DNA of 62,873 nt from JBLHKW01 sp047618565. GTDB lineage: Bacteria; Planctomycetota; UBA1135; GCA-002686595. Positions 44,420 to 53,640 of the stretch are shown here, in pieces. Each line of letters begins with the position of its first letter. Position 1 is the stretch's first letter. The translations under genes and the position numbers were made by a program. The stretch lies in the NCBI GenBank assembly GCA_047618565.1, contig JBLHKW010000004.1, positions 1 to 62,873 on the forward strand, read 5' to 3'. The notes below the pieces were generated by a model. That model made no database searches. It saw only the letters and a program-made list of their open reading frames with translations, and had not been told where the DNA came from.

Positions 44420-45442
44420 CTACTTGGAGACGAATTCTTTCGGCGTGCCGCGGAACTTCGACAGCTCCAGGCGCACGTCCAGGCTGACCAGCCCGGCCGG
44501 AATGATGCCCTCGAGACGCACGGGCACGCCCGTGGTCTGCTCGAGCCAGATGCTCAGGCTGCCGCGCACACCGAACAGCCCCTTGAACTTCTCCTTCTGC
44601 TCCGAGCCCTCCGGCGGCTTCGCCTCCAGCTTGATCGCCACGCAGTCGAACTTACCGGCGGGCGTATTCAGGACCTTGGTGTCCCCGCGCGAGAGCCGCA
44701 TCTCCCAGCGCTTGTCCCGATCGAGGACGGAGACCTCCAAGCTGTCCATGCCTTCACGAACCATCGTACGGGCCGCGTAGATGGAACTGAGCATGTCGAG
44801 CGATCGGGGCGGGATCTCGAAGGTCTTCGGCTCCGCCCAGTCGCGGTGTCCCATGCGCCGGCACTTGTCGCAGTGCACCTTACGCTTGAAGAAGAGCACG
44901 CGCTCCTCGACCTCGTGCTCGGCTCGCTTGCAGCCGCTGCAGTGGTGGTCCTTGCGGTACCAGGCCCAGGGCTTGCCGTCCTTGACCCCGTACTTGAGTT
45001 CACGCTTGCGGTTTTCGCTGCCCGTCTGGATATCCCGGTAGACCACGCGCGGCCACTCCTGCTGCGGCAGGATGCGCGCCTCGATCGTGTGGTCCAGGGT
45101 GTAGAGGTCGTAGGAACCGCGCACATTGCCGCGCAACCACGCGCTCTTGCTCGGCTTGCCCGTGAGCGCCTCAGGGCCGGCCGACAGCGGCGCTCGGTAG
45201 TCCTCGAGGCCAGCACTCAGGATGAACTGGCCCACGACCGGTGAGCCGAAGGGGGTGTTGAGTACGACGCCGAAATCGAGCTGTTCGTTCTCCGGAATCA
45301 GGAAGGCCGGGAAGCCCTCCATGGACAGGATCATGCCACCCGACTCGTCATCGATGGTGGCGGTCGTACCGCCGGACGGTGCGGCCAATGCAAACGCAGC
45401 GGCAACCTGTACGAGCCCGGGCAAACAGAAGGTGAGAAGCAT
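44420..45442 (-). CDS. Exported DUF3108-like protein with two CxxC pairs
   Basis: 340-aa secreted protein (signal 'MLLTFCLPGLVQVAAAFALA'). 'ILSAGLEDYRAPLSAGPEAL' and 'VLNTPAGKFDCVAIKLEAKP' to 'LSIWLEQTTGVPVRLEGII' match DUF3108-type beta proteins. In the middle (residues ~165-200) a basic segment carries C-S-G-C and, after 'EHEVEERVLFFKRKVH', C-D-K-C-R-R-M-G-H. That is an apparent zinc ribbon inserted in the beta domain, which I do not recall as standard for this family. Function unknown. Confidence 0.7.
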   Translation of the reverse strand: MLLTFCLPGLVQVAAAFALAAPSGGTTATIDDESGGMILSMEGFPAFLIPENEQLDFGVVLNTPFGSPVVGQFILSAGLEDYRAPLSAGPEALTGKPSKSAWLRGNVRGSYDLYTLDHTIEARILPQQEWPRVVYRDIQTGSENRKRELKYGVKDGKPWAWYRKDHHCSGCKRAEHEVEERVLFFKRKVHCDKCRRMGHRDWAEPKTFEIPPRSLDMLSSIYAARTMVREGMDSLEVSVLDRDKRWEMRLSRGDTKVLNTPAGKFDCVAIKLEAKPPEGSEQKEKFKGLFGVRGSLSIWLEQTTGVPVRLEGIIPAGLVSLDVRLELSKFRGTPKEFVSK

Positions 45443-45505
45443 GGGTGAGTGAGAGTTAGCTTCGGCCGCGTGCGAGTTCAACACCCCACACACGTACCGA
45501 TCCGG

Positions 45506-46537
45506 TCAATCGCAGCGCTTTTCGGCCTCGCGCACCGCCACGACGGACGGAGCCTCGCCTTCTTCGGCCGCTTGCGCAAGCACCGCGCTGACCGTCTTTC
45601 CAACACGACGCCCGATCTCCTCGACCGGCACCCTCTCACCGTCCAGATGGAAGCGCACCCCGCGGATGAGCGCGCCCGCGCTGGCGACGATATCCGGGAC
45701 GTACAGGATGCCGCGTTCGTGCAGTAGCGTCCCGTGGTGGCTACGGGCCAGCACGTTGTTGGCGGCCCCCACGACCGCGCGACACTTCAGGCGCTCCAGG
45801 GTCAGGTCGTGCAGGATGCCGCCCAGTGCGCAGGGCGAGAAGATGTCACAGGGCAGGTCGATGACCTCGCTCGCGTCGACGAGCTTCAGGTCGCAGGTCG
45901 CGCCGACCTGCTCTGCACGCTGCGGGTCGATGTCCGTAGCGATGACGGTCACTCCCATTTCCACGAGACGCTGGGCCAGCAAGCTGCCCACCTTCCCGAG
46001 GCCCTGGATCACGACCGTGCGTCTATCCCAATCCACGGCACCGTCCATATGCTGCAAGGCCGCGGCCATGCTGTGGAAGACGCCGGCACTCGTGGACTCC
46101 GCGATCTGCCCCGGTCCCGAAGCTCCTGGCCCGGCGGCGAAGGCCGTCTCCTCGGCAACCCAGCCTAGTTGCTCCGTAGAAGTGCCCACATCGGGACCCA
46201 CGTAGAGGCGACCCTGGTGATGGTCGACGAGCCGGCCCAGATGCCGGTAGGCGCCCTCGAGGTCGAGCCCCTCACGATCCATGATCACCACCTTCGCGCC
46301 CCCGACGGGCAACTCGGCGAGGGCGCACTTGTGGGTCATCGCCTTCCCGAGCCGCAGGCAATCGAGCAACGCGTCGCGCTCGTCCCGGTAGGCCCAGCGG
46401 CGGATGCCTCCGAACGCCGGGCCGCGGCTCGTATTGTGGAGGCCCACGAAAGCCCTCAGTCCGGAGGCACTATCGTGGATCGCGTGAACCTGTTCGAACC
46501 CGCCCCGGGACATCGCGTCGAGGATGTGGACTGCCAT
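45506..46537 (-). CDS. Leucine dehydrogenase-type amino-acid dehydrogenase
   Basis: NAD-dependent Glu/Leu/Phe/Val dehydrogenase of 343 aa, catalysing reversible oxidative deamination of branched-chain amino acids. Substrate segment 'GPAFGGIRRWAY', catalytic lysines in 'AMTHKCALAELPVGGAKVVI', and the Rossmann motif 'VVIQGLGKVGSLLAQRLVEMG' are intact. 'ANNVLARSHHGTLLHERGILYVPDIVASAGALI' is the family C-terminal signature. Leucine dehydrogenase is favoured over the longer glutamate dehydrogenases by length. It stands alone. Confidence 0.92.
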   Translation of the reverse strand: MAVHILDAMSRGGFEQVHAIHDSASGLRAFVGLHNTSRGPAFGGIRRWAYRDERDALLDCLRLGKAMTHKCALAELPVGGAKVVIMDREGLDLEGAYRHLGRLVDHHQGRLYVGPDVGTSTEQLGWVAEETAFAAGPGASGPGQIAESTSAGVFHSMAAALQHMDGAVDWDRRTVVIQGLGKVGSLLAQRLVEMGVTVIATDIDPQRAEQVGATCDLKLVDASEVIDLPCDIFSPCALGGILHDLTLERLKCRAVVGAANNVLARSHHGTLLHERGILYVPDIVASAGALIRGVRFHLDGERVPVEEIGRRVGKTVSAVLAQAAEEGEAPSVVAVREAEKRCD

Positions 46538-46657
46538 GGTGAAATCTGCGATGGATCAGCGGCAGCCTGGGGACAACCTGTAGTCTGGTCCACGCACCGT
46601 CGCTCGACAGGGTACACCACGGTCCCTGGCGAACTCCCCGATCCCGGGAAGACTTTG

Positions 46658-47629
46658 ATGCTCCGTGCGTCTACGGCCCCCAAGATGACCCGACCTCAAG
46701 CTACCGGGCGACGTCGAAGCCTGGCCCCGTGTCTGCCCCTGCTGTTGATCTCACTGGGCTGCGCGTCCGGCTCAAACGGCAAGGATTCGGGCATCCCCCA
46801 CGACCCCAATGTGATGCAGGTCCAGCGCGAGAACCTCAAGCACGGCCCCATGGGCCCGCTGCTGACGACCCTCGACGCGGAGGTACAGACCTGGAATTCC
46901 CTGTCGCTCTCGGCAGACACGGACCAGAAGCGGCGCCAGGTCGTCATCCTGGAACAGAGCTTGGAGTACCAGGCCACCCAGCGCCTGGACGACCTGATCG
47001 CTGAACTCCAATCCCGGTCCGTCTTCAACCGAATGGTGGCAGCCGTCGTGCTCGGCTTCTCGGACAACGAGAAGGCACTTGGCCCCCTGGTCGCGGCCCT
47101 CGACGATCCGTCGCCGGACGTCGAGGCCAACGTCCTGCTCGGGCTGGGGATCCTGGCCCACAAGGACACGCCACCGGAACTGCTCGAGGAGCGCCTGTTG
47201 CACTCGTCGAGCGCTGCCGCCCGGGGCAACGCCGCGCTCGCCCTGCGCAAGATCATAGAGGCCGGCGCAACTTCGGAGACCGTGCTCAAGACGGCTCGAG
47301 CCGGATTGATCGACAACCAACCGAGCGTGCGCTCACAGTGCGCCATCCTGCTCGCATCTAAGCTCGACACGGAATCGATCGACAATCTGGAAGTGCTGCT
47401 GCACGACGAGATCCCGCTGGTAGCGCTGGCAGCAGCTCGATCCCTGGCCTACATCGGTTCCAAGGTGCCCGAATCCAAGGGCGATTGTGCGCGCGCCCTC
47501 ACCCAGTCCCTGGATGACCTGTCGCCGGGAGTCAAGGAGGGCATCCTGCGGACGCTCATGCGCCTGAGTCGATCGAACTACGGCGATGATGCCGAAGCCT
47601 GGAACGAGTGGGCGAGCCGGCTGCCCTGA
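46658..47629 (+). CDS. HEAT-repeat lipoprotein
   Basis: 323-aa lipoprotein ('RSLAPCLPLLLISLGCASGS' lipobox). From residue ~100 it is an array of helical HEAT/Armadillo-type repeats ('NRMVAAVVLGFSDNEKALGP', 'SPDVEANVLLGLGILAHKDT', 'RGNAALALRKIIEAGAT', 'PSVRSQCAILLASKLDTES', 'LVALAAARSLAYIGSKVP'). Probably a scaffold on the inner face of an envelope membrane. The ATG at 46658 or 46685 could be used. Divergent from leucine dehydrogenase. The next gene starts 29 bp after its stop. Confidence 0.75.
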   Translation: MLRASTAPKMTRPQATGRRRSLAPCLPLLLISLGCASGSNGKDSGIPHDPNVMQVQRENLKHGPMGPLLTTLDAEVQTWNSLSLSADTDQKRRQVVILEQSLEYQATQRLDDLIAELQSRSVFNRMVAAVVLGFSDNEKALGPLVAALDDPSPDVEANVLLGLGILAHKDTPPELLEERLLHSSSAAARGNAALALRKIIEAGATSETVLKTARAGLIDNQPSVRSQCAILLASKLDTESIDNLEVLLHDEIPLVALAAARSLAYIGSKVPESKGDCARALTQSLDDLSPGVKEGILRTLMRLSRSNYGDDAEAWNEWASRLP

Positions 47630-47658
47630 CCCACTATCGGCGCCTGGGATCGTGTAGA

Positions 47659-48879
47659 ATGGCGGCCGTGAGAGTGCTACCGAAGATCAGCACCGCCGTC
47701 GCCACGGCCGGCCGGATGCTACTGCTGAGCGCGCTCGTGGGCCCGACACTGGCGCAGGGTGGGCCCGCGACGAGCGCGGACGACCCCGCGCCGCGCGTGC
47801 GCGTCTCCGGCATCCGGACGCTGCACACGAAGTCGCGCATCGTCTATCGCGCAGCCCCGGAGCGGCCCCACCTGATGGAGGCCGCGTTCGCATTCCCGGA
47901 CCGCGGGTACACACGCCTGGTCGCGGAGACCCCCACGCCGTCGCCCGCGCGCAGCCGTTTCCAGCTCGGTACACGCGTCTTCGCCGTGAATCCCCCCAAT
48001 CCCACGGCGCGCGCCATCGCCCTGCTGGAGAAGGAGACCGCGGTACGCGGCCTGGTCCTGCGGCGCGCCCTGATGCTGTGGCCGCGCACGCTCGACTGGC
48101 AGCGTGCGGGTACCGAGGCCCAGGCCGAGCTGGGTTCAGCCGGCCGCCTGGTGGCACGATTCGACGGGAGCTCCGAGCTGCCGATCTCGATCGCGAGCGA
48201 GACCTCCACCGGCGATGAGTACGAACGCTTCACCAGCATCGACTGGTCGCAGGCCGCGGATGAGGCCTTCGCACACCCCACGAGCATGAAGCTCGAGGCC
48301 GGCGGCGCAGTCATATGGGAAGAGGTCGTGCTCGAGTACGACCCGCGCGCGAACTTCGTCGACAGCTTCTTCGTTCCACCGGAGCAGCGCGGCGCCAGCC
48401 GCAGGACGACCAGCCAGGCCGATCGCGTGCTCGAACCCAAGGTCGAGCTGCACCCGTTGCCGGCGCGTACCGTGCGGCGCTTCGAGCTCGATCCGCAGAG
48501 CGATTGGCCGACGCGCTGGGCGAAGGCACTCGAGATCGCGGCGCGCACCGAGACCGAGCTCGAGGCGACGGGTGACGGGCTACATCCTGCCCTGGCCTTC
48601 GAACTCGACGGGAACGACCGACCGGCGACCCTGATCCTGCGACTGGCCGCAAGTCCGAAGGAGGAGCACGCAGCCCCCCCGCCGGGCTGGACAGAGGACC
48701 CCCTCGGTCGCGGCACGAGCGTCTTCGTGCCCGGGATCACGACCCCGTTCATCCAGGCTCTGGAAACGCTCCGGGGATCCTTGAAGAGCACAGGTCAGCT
48801 GCCCGGACGCCCCTACATGGTCATCCGGCGTGCCCCGGAGCCCGGGCGCGCCCAGCTGGTCCTTCCGCTTCAGAAATAG
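47659..48879 (+). CDS. Exported protein of unknown function
   Basis: 406-aa protein with signal 'ISTAVATAGRMLLLSALVGPTLAQ'. The body is mainly beta-like: 'RFQLGTRVFAVNPPNPTARA', 'GAVIWEEVVLEYDPRANFVDSFF', 'HPLPARTVRRFELDPQSDWP', ending 'MVIRRAPEPGRAQLVLPLQK'. No domain recognised. Possibly co-transcribed with the HEAT lipoprotein upstream. The ATG at 47659 is chosen; a longer frame overlaps the previous gene. Confidence 0.65.
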   Translation: MAAVRVLPKISTAVATAGRMLLLSALVGPTLAQGGPATSADDPAPRVRVSGIRTLHTKSRIVYRAAPERPHLMEAAFAFPDRGYTRLVAETPTPSPARSRFQLGTRVFAVNPPNPTARAIALLEKETAVRGLVLRRALMLWPRTLDWQRAGTEAQAELGSAGRLVARFDGSSELPISIASETSTGDEYERFTSIDWSQAADEAFAHPTSMKLEAGGAVIWEEVVLEYDPRANFVDSFFVPPEQRGASRRTTSQADRVLEPKVELHPLPARTVRRFELDPQSDWPTRWAKALEIAARTETELEATGDGLHPALAFELDGNDRPATLILRLAASPKEEHAAPPPGWTEDPLGRGTSVFVPGITTPFIQALETLRGSLKSTGQLPGRPYMVIRRAPEPGRAQLVLPLQK

Positions 48880-49038
48880 GACAGGTGTCCCCTCCAGAGG
48901 GCACCTGAAGGGCCCTACAAGAGGTCCAGTCGCTCGCCTGACCCCTTCCCGGGGGCAGGAGTGCGCACTTCGTGCCATGCTCAGGTAGGCACCGAATTTG
49001 CGATCAGACAGGGGTCCCCCTCCACCGGAGCTAATCCA

Positions 49039-51150
49039 ATGACTCTACTTCGACTGAAATCCCTGATCGCCCTGGTCGTTCTTGCCCTGCTCGCCCTCGG
49101 CAATCAAGCCGAGGCTCAGCGCAGCCGAAGCCGCGGCGGCCAGAGCCGCTCGGCCCCGACCCGTAGCTCCGCGCAACGCTCGACGCCCTCGCGCTCAGCG
49201 CCGTCGCGCTCGGTCTCACGCCCGAGCAGTTCCCGGGCGAGCACCTCGCGCTCCAGCAGTTCGCCTTCGGTCCGGTCGTTCTCCTCGGGCAGCCGGACGT
49301 CCTCCTCGGGCAGCCGGACATCCACCTCGAGGAGCTCGACCACCCGCCCCTACTCGCAGCCCGTCCCCACCCGCACGTCGCCCACGCGCACGAGCAGCGG
49401 TAGCAGCGTTCGCTACGACGATCGCAGTTCAGGCTCGAGGACCAGCGGACATGGCGCCGCGTCGACCGGATCGACTACCAGCGGCCAGAACGGTTCCGCG
49501 GTCCGTTACAGCAGTGGACCGAGCGCCGGCCGTGGCGGCACGAGCACCGGACCCGGCCGCGGTACGACGGCTGACCGCGGCGGATCAACGGTCATCGCCG
49601 ACTCCTCCGGCGTCGTCGACCTAGGTGGAACGGGCGCCTCGCGTCACACGCCCCTGCCGCGCTTCAGCGGTAGCGCTCAGCCCGACCGGACGAGCGGACA
49701 GGTGCGCCCCTCCGCGGGCTACGCAGCGCGCTCGCGGACCCGGCCCAGCGCCGAGCGTGCGGCCACGCTCCCGAGTCGGAACTTGAATACCACGGACCTC
49801 ACGTCGCGCTATCGCGGAACTCGTGCCGGCGGTACGTCGGCCGGAAACAGCGCGGCTACCGGTCGCCCGATGCTTTCGGAGAGCCGTCGTGGCTCGCGTA
49901 GCGGAACCGCGGACGCCGGTCGCAGCGCGTACCGAAAGCGGGCAGCGAACGCGTCGAAGAAGCAGAAGCAACGTCTGAATCAGCTCGCCAAGTCCGACCC
50001 CAAGCGCGCGGTTCAGGTCGACCACGCAGGCCGCGTGATGGGCAACGCGATTGAGACCGGACTCGACATCGGGACGCGCGTCCTGACGGGCGGCAAGGCT
50101 GGCTCGGGAGTCCTGCTCGGGAAGACCCGTGGGGTGAACACGAGAACCGGCAAGACGACCGGCAAGCTCGCGGGATCCGGCGTGAAGGACGGCCCCGGGA
50201 AGCCCGGAACGGACGGAAAGCGTGGCACGGGCTCGACCAGCGGCAACACCGGTGGCCTGTCCGATCCCAGTGACAGGAACGGTGGTGCCGGAACTGGCGG
50301 CGGAGACCCGGGCGATGGCGACGGTGGCAAGTACACCTACGACGACGGTTACTACGGAGGCTACTACGGTGGCTATTACGGTAACTACTACTGCGGGTAC
50401 TACGGCTACGGTGCCAGCTGGTGCTGGGCATACACGCCCGTGCCCTGGATTGGCTGGGGTTGGAGCTGCGCATGGAGCTGGTACTGGTACGACGCAGGCT
50501 ACGCTTGGCGCTACCCGAGCTACACCACGTACGGCGTCCCGATCTACCAGATGACCACCCAGGTCGTGTACGAGTCCGTCGTGCCCGAGGATCAGATCCT
50601 CTACGACGAGGCCGCAGGCTCGGATATCGACGCGTTCACCAGAGAGCGCTCGGATGAGGGCCTGTCGCCTGAAGAGGGACAGACGCTGACCCGTGCCTCG
50701 GACTACTACCTGAAGCTCGGCGACCGTTCGTTCCGCGACGGAAAGTACGGGGACGCGGTGCACTTCTACGCCAAGGCCGTGGAATTCGGTGAGCACAACG
50801 GCGTGCTCTACATGGTGCTGGCCGACGCTCTCTTCGCAACCGGCGACTACCACTACGCGGCCTTCGCGGTGCGCAAGGCGCTCGAACTCGACCCGGACCT
50901 GGTGGACGGGACCGTCGATAAGCGCAGCTTCTACTCGAACCCGGCGGAGTTCGACAGCCAGGTCGAGCTGCTCGAGCGCTACGTCGAGGACCACTTCCTG
51001 GACCAGGACGCGCGTCTGGTGCTGATGATCAACTACATCTTCAGCGGACGCGACAAGGCGGCGCTGGCCATGCTCGACGGCGACTTCAGCCAGGAGACCG
51101 CGGCCACGCCGATCGGTAGCCTGCTACGCAAGCGCCTGCAAGCCGACTGA
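49039..51150 (+). CDS. Large exported Ser/Arg-rich, Tyr/Gly-rich protein with C-terminal TPR-like region
   Basis: 703-aa protein, no family recognised as a whole. Signal 'LIALVVLALLALGNQAEAQ'. Residues ~20-330 are low-complexity Ser/Arg/Thr/Gly. Residues ~400-440 are Gly/Asp-rich. Then comes a Tyr/Gly/Trp stretch with repeated Y-Y-G-G ('DDGYYGGYYGGYYGNYYCGY') and 'PWIGWGWSCAWSWYWYDAGY'. The last ~190 residues are helical TPR-type ('KLGDRSFRDGKYGDAVHFYAKAVE', 'ALFATGDYHYAAFAVRKALELDP'). The order suggests an extracellular or envelope protein with disordered and aromatic sticker segments. An ATG with a GGAG ribosome site ~11 nt upstream supports the start. Confidence 0.75.
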   Translation: MTLLRLKSLIALVVLALLALGNQAEAQRSRSRGGQSRSAPTRSSAQRSTPSRSAPSRSVSRPSSSRASTSRSSSSPSVRSFSSGSRTSSSGSRTSTSRSSTTRPYSQPVPTRTSPTRTSSGSSVRYDDRSSGSRTSGHGAASTGSTTSGQNGSAVRYSSGPSAGRGGTSTGPGRGTTADRGGSTVIADSSGVVDLGGTGASRHTPLPRFSGSAQPDRTSGQVRPSAGYAARSRTRPSAERAATLPSRNLNTTDLTSRYRGTRAGGTSAGNSAATGRPMLSESRRGSRSGTADAGRSAYRKRAANASKKQKQRLNQLAKSDPKRAVQVDHAGRVMGNAIETGLDIGTRVLTGGKAGSGVLLGKTRGVNTRTGKTTGKLAGSGVKDGPGKPGTDGKRGTGSTSGNTGGLSDPSDRNGGAGTGGGDPGDGDGGKYTYDDGYYGGYYGGYYGNYYCGYYGYGASWCWAYTPVPWIGWGWSCAWSWYWYDAGYAWRYPSYTTYGVPIYQMTTQVVYESVVPEDQILYDEAAGSDIDAFTRERSDEGLSPEEGQTLTRASDYYLKLGDRSFRDGKYGDAVHFYAKAVEFGEHNGVLYMVLADALFATGDYHYAAFAVRKALELDPDLVDGTVDKRSFYSNPAEFDSQVELLERYVEDHFLDQDARLVLMINYIFSGRDKAALAMLDGDFSQETAATPIGSLLRKRLQAD

Positions 51151-51174
51151 CACACGGACCGGCACCCGGGCCCG

Positions 51175-52422
51175 CTAGATCTCGATCTCGCGCGGCCCGT
51201 GGTCTCCGCCGTAGATTTCGATCGCAGGTGTGCGCCCGAAACGTGCTTCGAAGCGACGTGAGACACGCTCGCAAACGCTGCGCTCGTCTCCGCGCCGGAT
51301 AAGCATGACGGTGCAGCCACCGAAACCAGCTCCGGTCAGGCGAGACCCGTAGACCCCTTCTCCATCGACGGCGGCATTCACGAGCTCGTCGAGCTCGACG
51401 CAGGAGACCTCGTAAAGGTCGCGCATCGACTCGTGCGCCTGGGTCATCAACGACCCCATCGTGTCCAGGTCACCGCGCTCGAGCGCTGCGCGCGCCTCGA
51501 ATGCACGGCGCACCTCGTAGACCACATGTTCCGCACGCAGGGCGACCGTTGGATCGAGCTCCCCACGATGACTCTCGAAGTGCTCGATCGAGATGTCGCG
51601 TAGACACTCCGCGCCGGGGTCCGTAATTCGTAGCCCCTCGAATGCCGTCGCGCACTGTGCCACCCGGGTATTGAACTCGCCCTGGGCCAGCTTGCGGCGC
51701 ACCCCCGTGTCGGCAACACCGATCGAGACGCGTGAGAAGTCGAGCGGCAGGTGAACCCAGGAGCGGTCCTTGCAGTCCAGCCAGAGCAAGTGCTGGGGCT
51801 TCGCGAGGCCGACCGCGAAGGGGTCCATGATTCCGCACTGCACGCCCACGAACTCGCGCTCGGCGCGCAGGGCGATGTCCACGTGTTGCATGCCACCCAG
51901 ACCCAGGCCCCAGACCGTGTCGAGCATGAGTGCGGTGCCCACGCAGATCGACGCGGATGACGAGAGGCCAGCGCCGATGGCGAGGTTGCCTCCGAGCAAC
52001 ACGTCCAGCCCCCCGTGGCCGTTGCCCGATTGCCCGACCACGTCGAGCAGCACACCCAGGGTGTAGTCGTACCAGCGGTCGCGTTTCGAGTCCGGAAGGT
52101 CCTTCAGGTCGACGTCGAGATCGTCGTCGCTGAGGGTAGAGGCCACCACGACGCGCGAATCCGAGCGCGGCCGGACAGCGAAGAAGGTGCCCCGGTCGAT
52201 GGCCGTGGGCATCACGGGCCCCCCGTTGTAGTCCAGATGGGCGCCGAACAGGTTTACCCGGCCGGGTGCAAAGAAGAGCCGAGGGGCCTCAGCTGCCCCC
52301 CCCTGGGTGGACTGTGATCCGCCCGCGGGCCCGAATCGGGCCTCGAAAAGCCGCCCGTGCGCCTGCAACTGCTCCGGGATCGGGGCCCTGGCCGCAGGGG
52401 TCTGCACTCCGTCGAATTCCAT
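51175..52422 (-). CDS. galK: Galactokinase
   Basis: GHMP kinase of 415 aa phosphorylating galactose at C1 (Leloir pathway). 'FFAPGRVNLFGAHLDYNGGP' is the galactokinase signature, here F-G-A-H in place of the usual I-G-E-H: the Glu that contacts galactose is Ala. 'GAGLSSSASICVGTALML' is the ATP phosphate loop with 'CGIMDPFAVG', and 'GSRLTGAGFGGCTVMLI' is motif 3. The E-to-A change may alter sugar preference, so another GHMP sugar kinase is possible. No gal operon partner is nearby. Confidence 0.88.
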   Translation of the reverse strand: MEFDGVQTPAARAPIPEQLQAHGRLFEARFGPAGGSQSTQGGAAEAPRLFFAPGRVNLFGAHLDYNGGPVMPTAIDRGTFFAVRPRSDSRVVVASTLSDDDLDVDLKDLPDSKRDRWYDYTLGVLLDVVGQSGNGHGGLDVLLGGNLAIGAGLSSSASICVGTALMLDTVWGLGLGGMQHVDIALRAEREFVGVQCGIMDPFAVGLAKPQHLLWLDCKDRSWVHLPLDFSRVSIGVADTGVRRKLAQGEFNTRVAQCATAFEGLRITDPGAECLRDISIEHFESHRGELDPTVALRAEHVVYEVRRAFEARAALERGDLDTMGSLMTQAHESMRDLYEVSCVELDELVNAAVDGEGVYGSRLTGAGFGGCTVMLIRRGDERSVCERVSRRFEARFGRTPAIEIYGGDHGPREIEI

Positions 52423-52520
52423 CGTCTACAGGATAACGAGGCCCGGGCCACGCAACCCTGGCAAAAGCGACCGGTTCTGTGTCATTGGATCAGGTGCCAT
52501 CGACCGATATCTTCCACGTC

Positions 52521-52853
52521 ATGAGCACAGTCCGAAGCGGATCGCGCACCACCCGAGCCCTGCTGCTGCTACCGCTCCTCGCGGCCAGCTGCGCGTCACT
52601 CCATATCGAGCGCGATACGGCCACGTCGGGACGCTTCGTCTCGAAGGGCTTCGCCATGACGATCGCGTCCATCGATCTCCCCAAGCCAGCGATCGACATC
52701 GCGCGCGAAAACGCCTCGGACGCGAAGCTCCAGAACATGCAGGTCGAGCTGACGCGCGTCACTCCCTACTTTGGCTGGTTCGACTGGGTGTTCGACATCA
52801 TCGGGATCCGGTTCGCGAAGATCTCGGGTACCTGGGGATACCCCGGCCCGTGA
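52521..52853 (+). CDS. Small lipoprotein
   Basis: 110-aa protein with lipobox signal 'TRALLLLPLLAASCASLHIE'. 'VSKGFAMTIASIDLPKPAIDIARENASDAKL' and 'TPYFGWFDWVFDIIGIRFAKISGTWGYPG' look like an envelope-attached conserved protein, but I cannot name a family. Its last 56 bp overlap the 3' end of the convergent glycosyltransferase gene. Confidence 0.65.
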   Translation: MSTVRSGSRTTRALLLLPLLAASCASLHIERDTATSGRFVSKGFAMTIASIDLPKPAIDIARENASDAKLQNMQVELTRVTPYFGWFDWVFDIIGIRFAKISGTWGYPGP

Positions 52854-53640
52854 ACCAGAGCTTGATGCGCCAGCCCAGGATCCAGCCCAGGATCTTGTAG
52901 CCCGCGCACAGTGTGCCCGAGACAGTCCCGGTGATCTTGCTCTGACCGACGCGCTCCCGGTAGCGCACGGGAACCTCGACGGTTCGCAGCGCGCTCAGCT
53001 TGGCCTTCAGCTGCATCTCGATCGTCCAGCCGAAGTTGCGGTCGTTCATCTCGAGGTGCTTGAGCGCGCCCACGGTGATCGCACGGAACGGACCGAGATC
53101 CGTATGACGCGCGCCGAAGAGCAGGAACATCAGCGAGCAAGCGAGCCGGTTCCCGAACCAAGCCTGCGGCGGCAAGGCGCGCATCGTGGCACCGCCTAGG
53201 AGGCGTGAGCCCACGACGAAGTCCGCCTCCCCCGCGAGAATCGGCGCCACGACCGACGGCAGGTCCTCCGGGTAGTCCGAGTGATCTGCGTCGAGGAAGA
53301 CGACGATGTCTTCCTCCGCCAGGGGTGCCATGGGGGCGCGCTCGACGGGATGGTCATCGCGTCCGACCTCCGTCACCGCCGCCAGTGCCGCCAGACACGC
53401 CTCGCCGTAGCCGCGCCGCACTTCGCTGACCACGTGGGCACCGCCCGCGCGAGCGAGCTGCGCGGTGGCATCGGTCGAACCGTTGTCGGCGACCACGATG
53501 CAGGCCAGGTTTTCCCGGGGAATGTCCGCCAGCACCAGGGGCAGGGCCTCGGCTTCGTTCAATGCCGGAATGACGATCACGATACGGCGGGCCACCTGCG
53601 CGCCGGGCGCACCTGTCTGCTGGTCCAGCATGGGGTTCAT
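52798..53640 (-). CDS. Family 2 glycosyltransferase
   Basis: GT-A-fold transferase of 280 aa, dolichyl-phosphate-mannose-synthase-like without C-terminal helices. 'IVIVIPALNEAEALPLVLAD' and 'CIVVADNGSTDATAQLAR' bind the nucleotide sugar, 'DIVVFLDADHSDYPEDLP' has the D-x-D metal site, and 'YRERVGQSKITGTVSGT' the acceptor loop. The start at 53640 overlaps the stop of the SDR gene by ATGA. The donor and acceptor are unknown; a lipid-linked sugar is likely. Confidence 0.9.
   Translation of the reverse strand: MNPMLDQQTGAPGAQVARRIVIVIPALNEAEALPLVLADIPRENLACIVVADNGSTDATAQLARAGGAHVVSEVRRGYGEACLAALAAVTEVGRDDHPVERAPMAPLAEEDIVVFLDADHSDYPEDLPSVVAPILAGEADFVVGSRLLGGATMRALPPQAWFGNRLACSLMFLLFGARHTDLGPFRAITVGALKHLEMNDRNFGWTIEMQLKAKLSALRTVEVPVRYRERVGQSKITGTVSGTLCAGYKILGWILGWRIKLWFTGRGIPRYPRSSRTGSR

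Noticed and set aside
48880..49038. Hairpin AGGTGTCCC...GGGCACCT near 48893 as a terminator
   Set aside because: Bulged stem without a T run; too weak to call.
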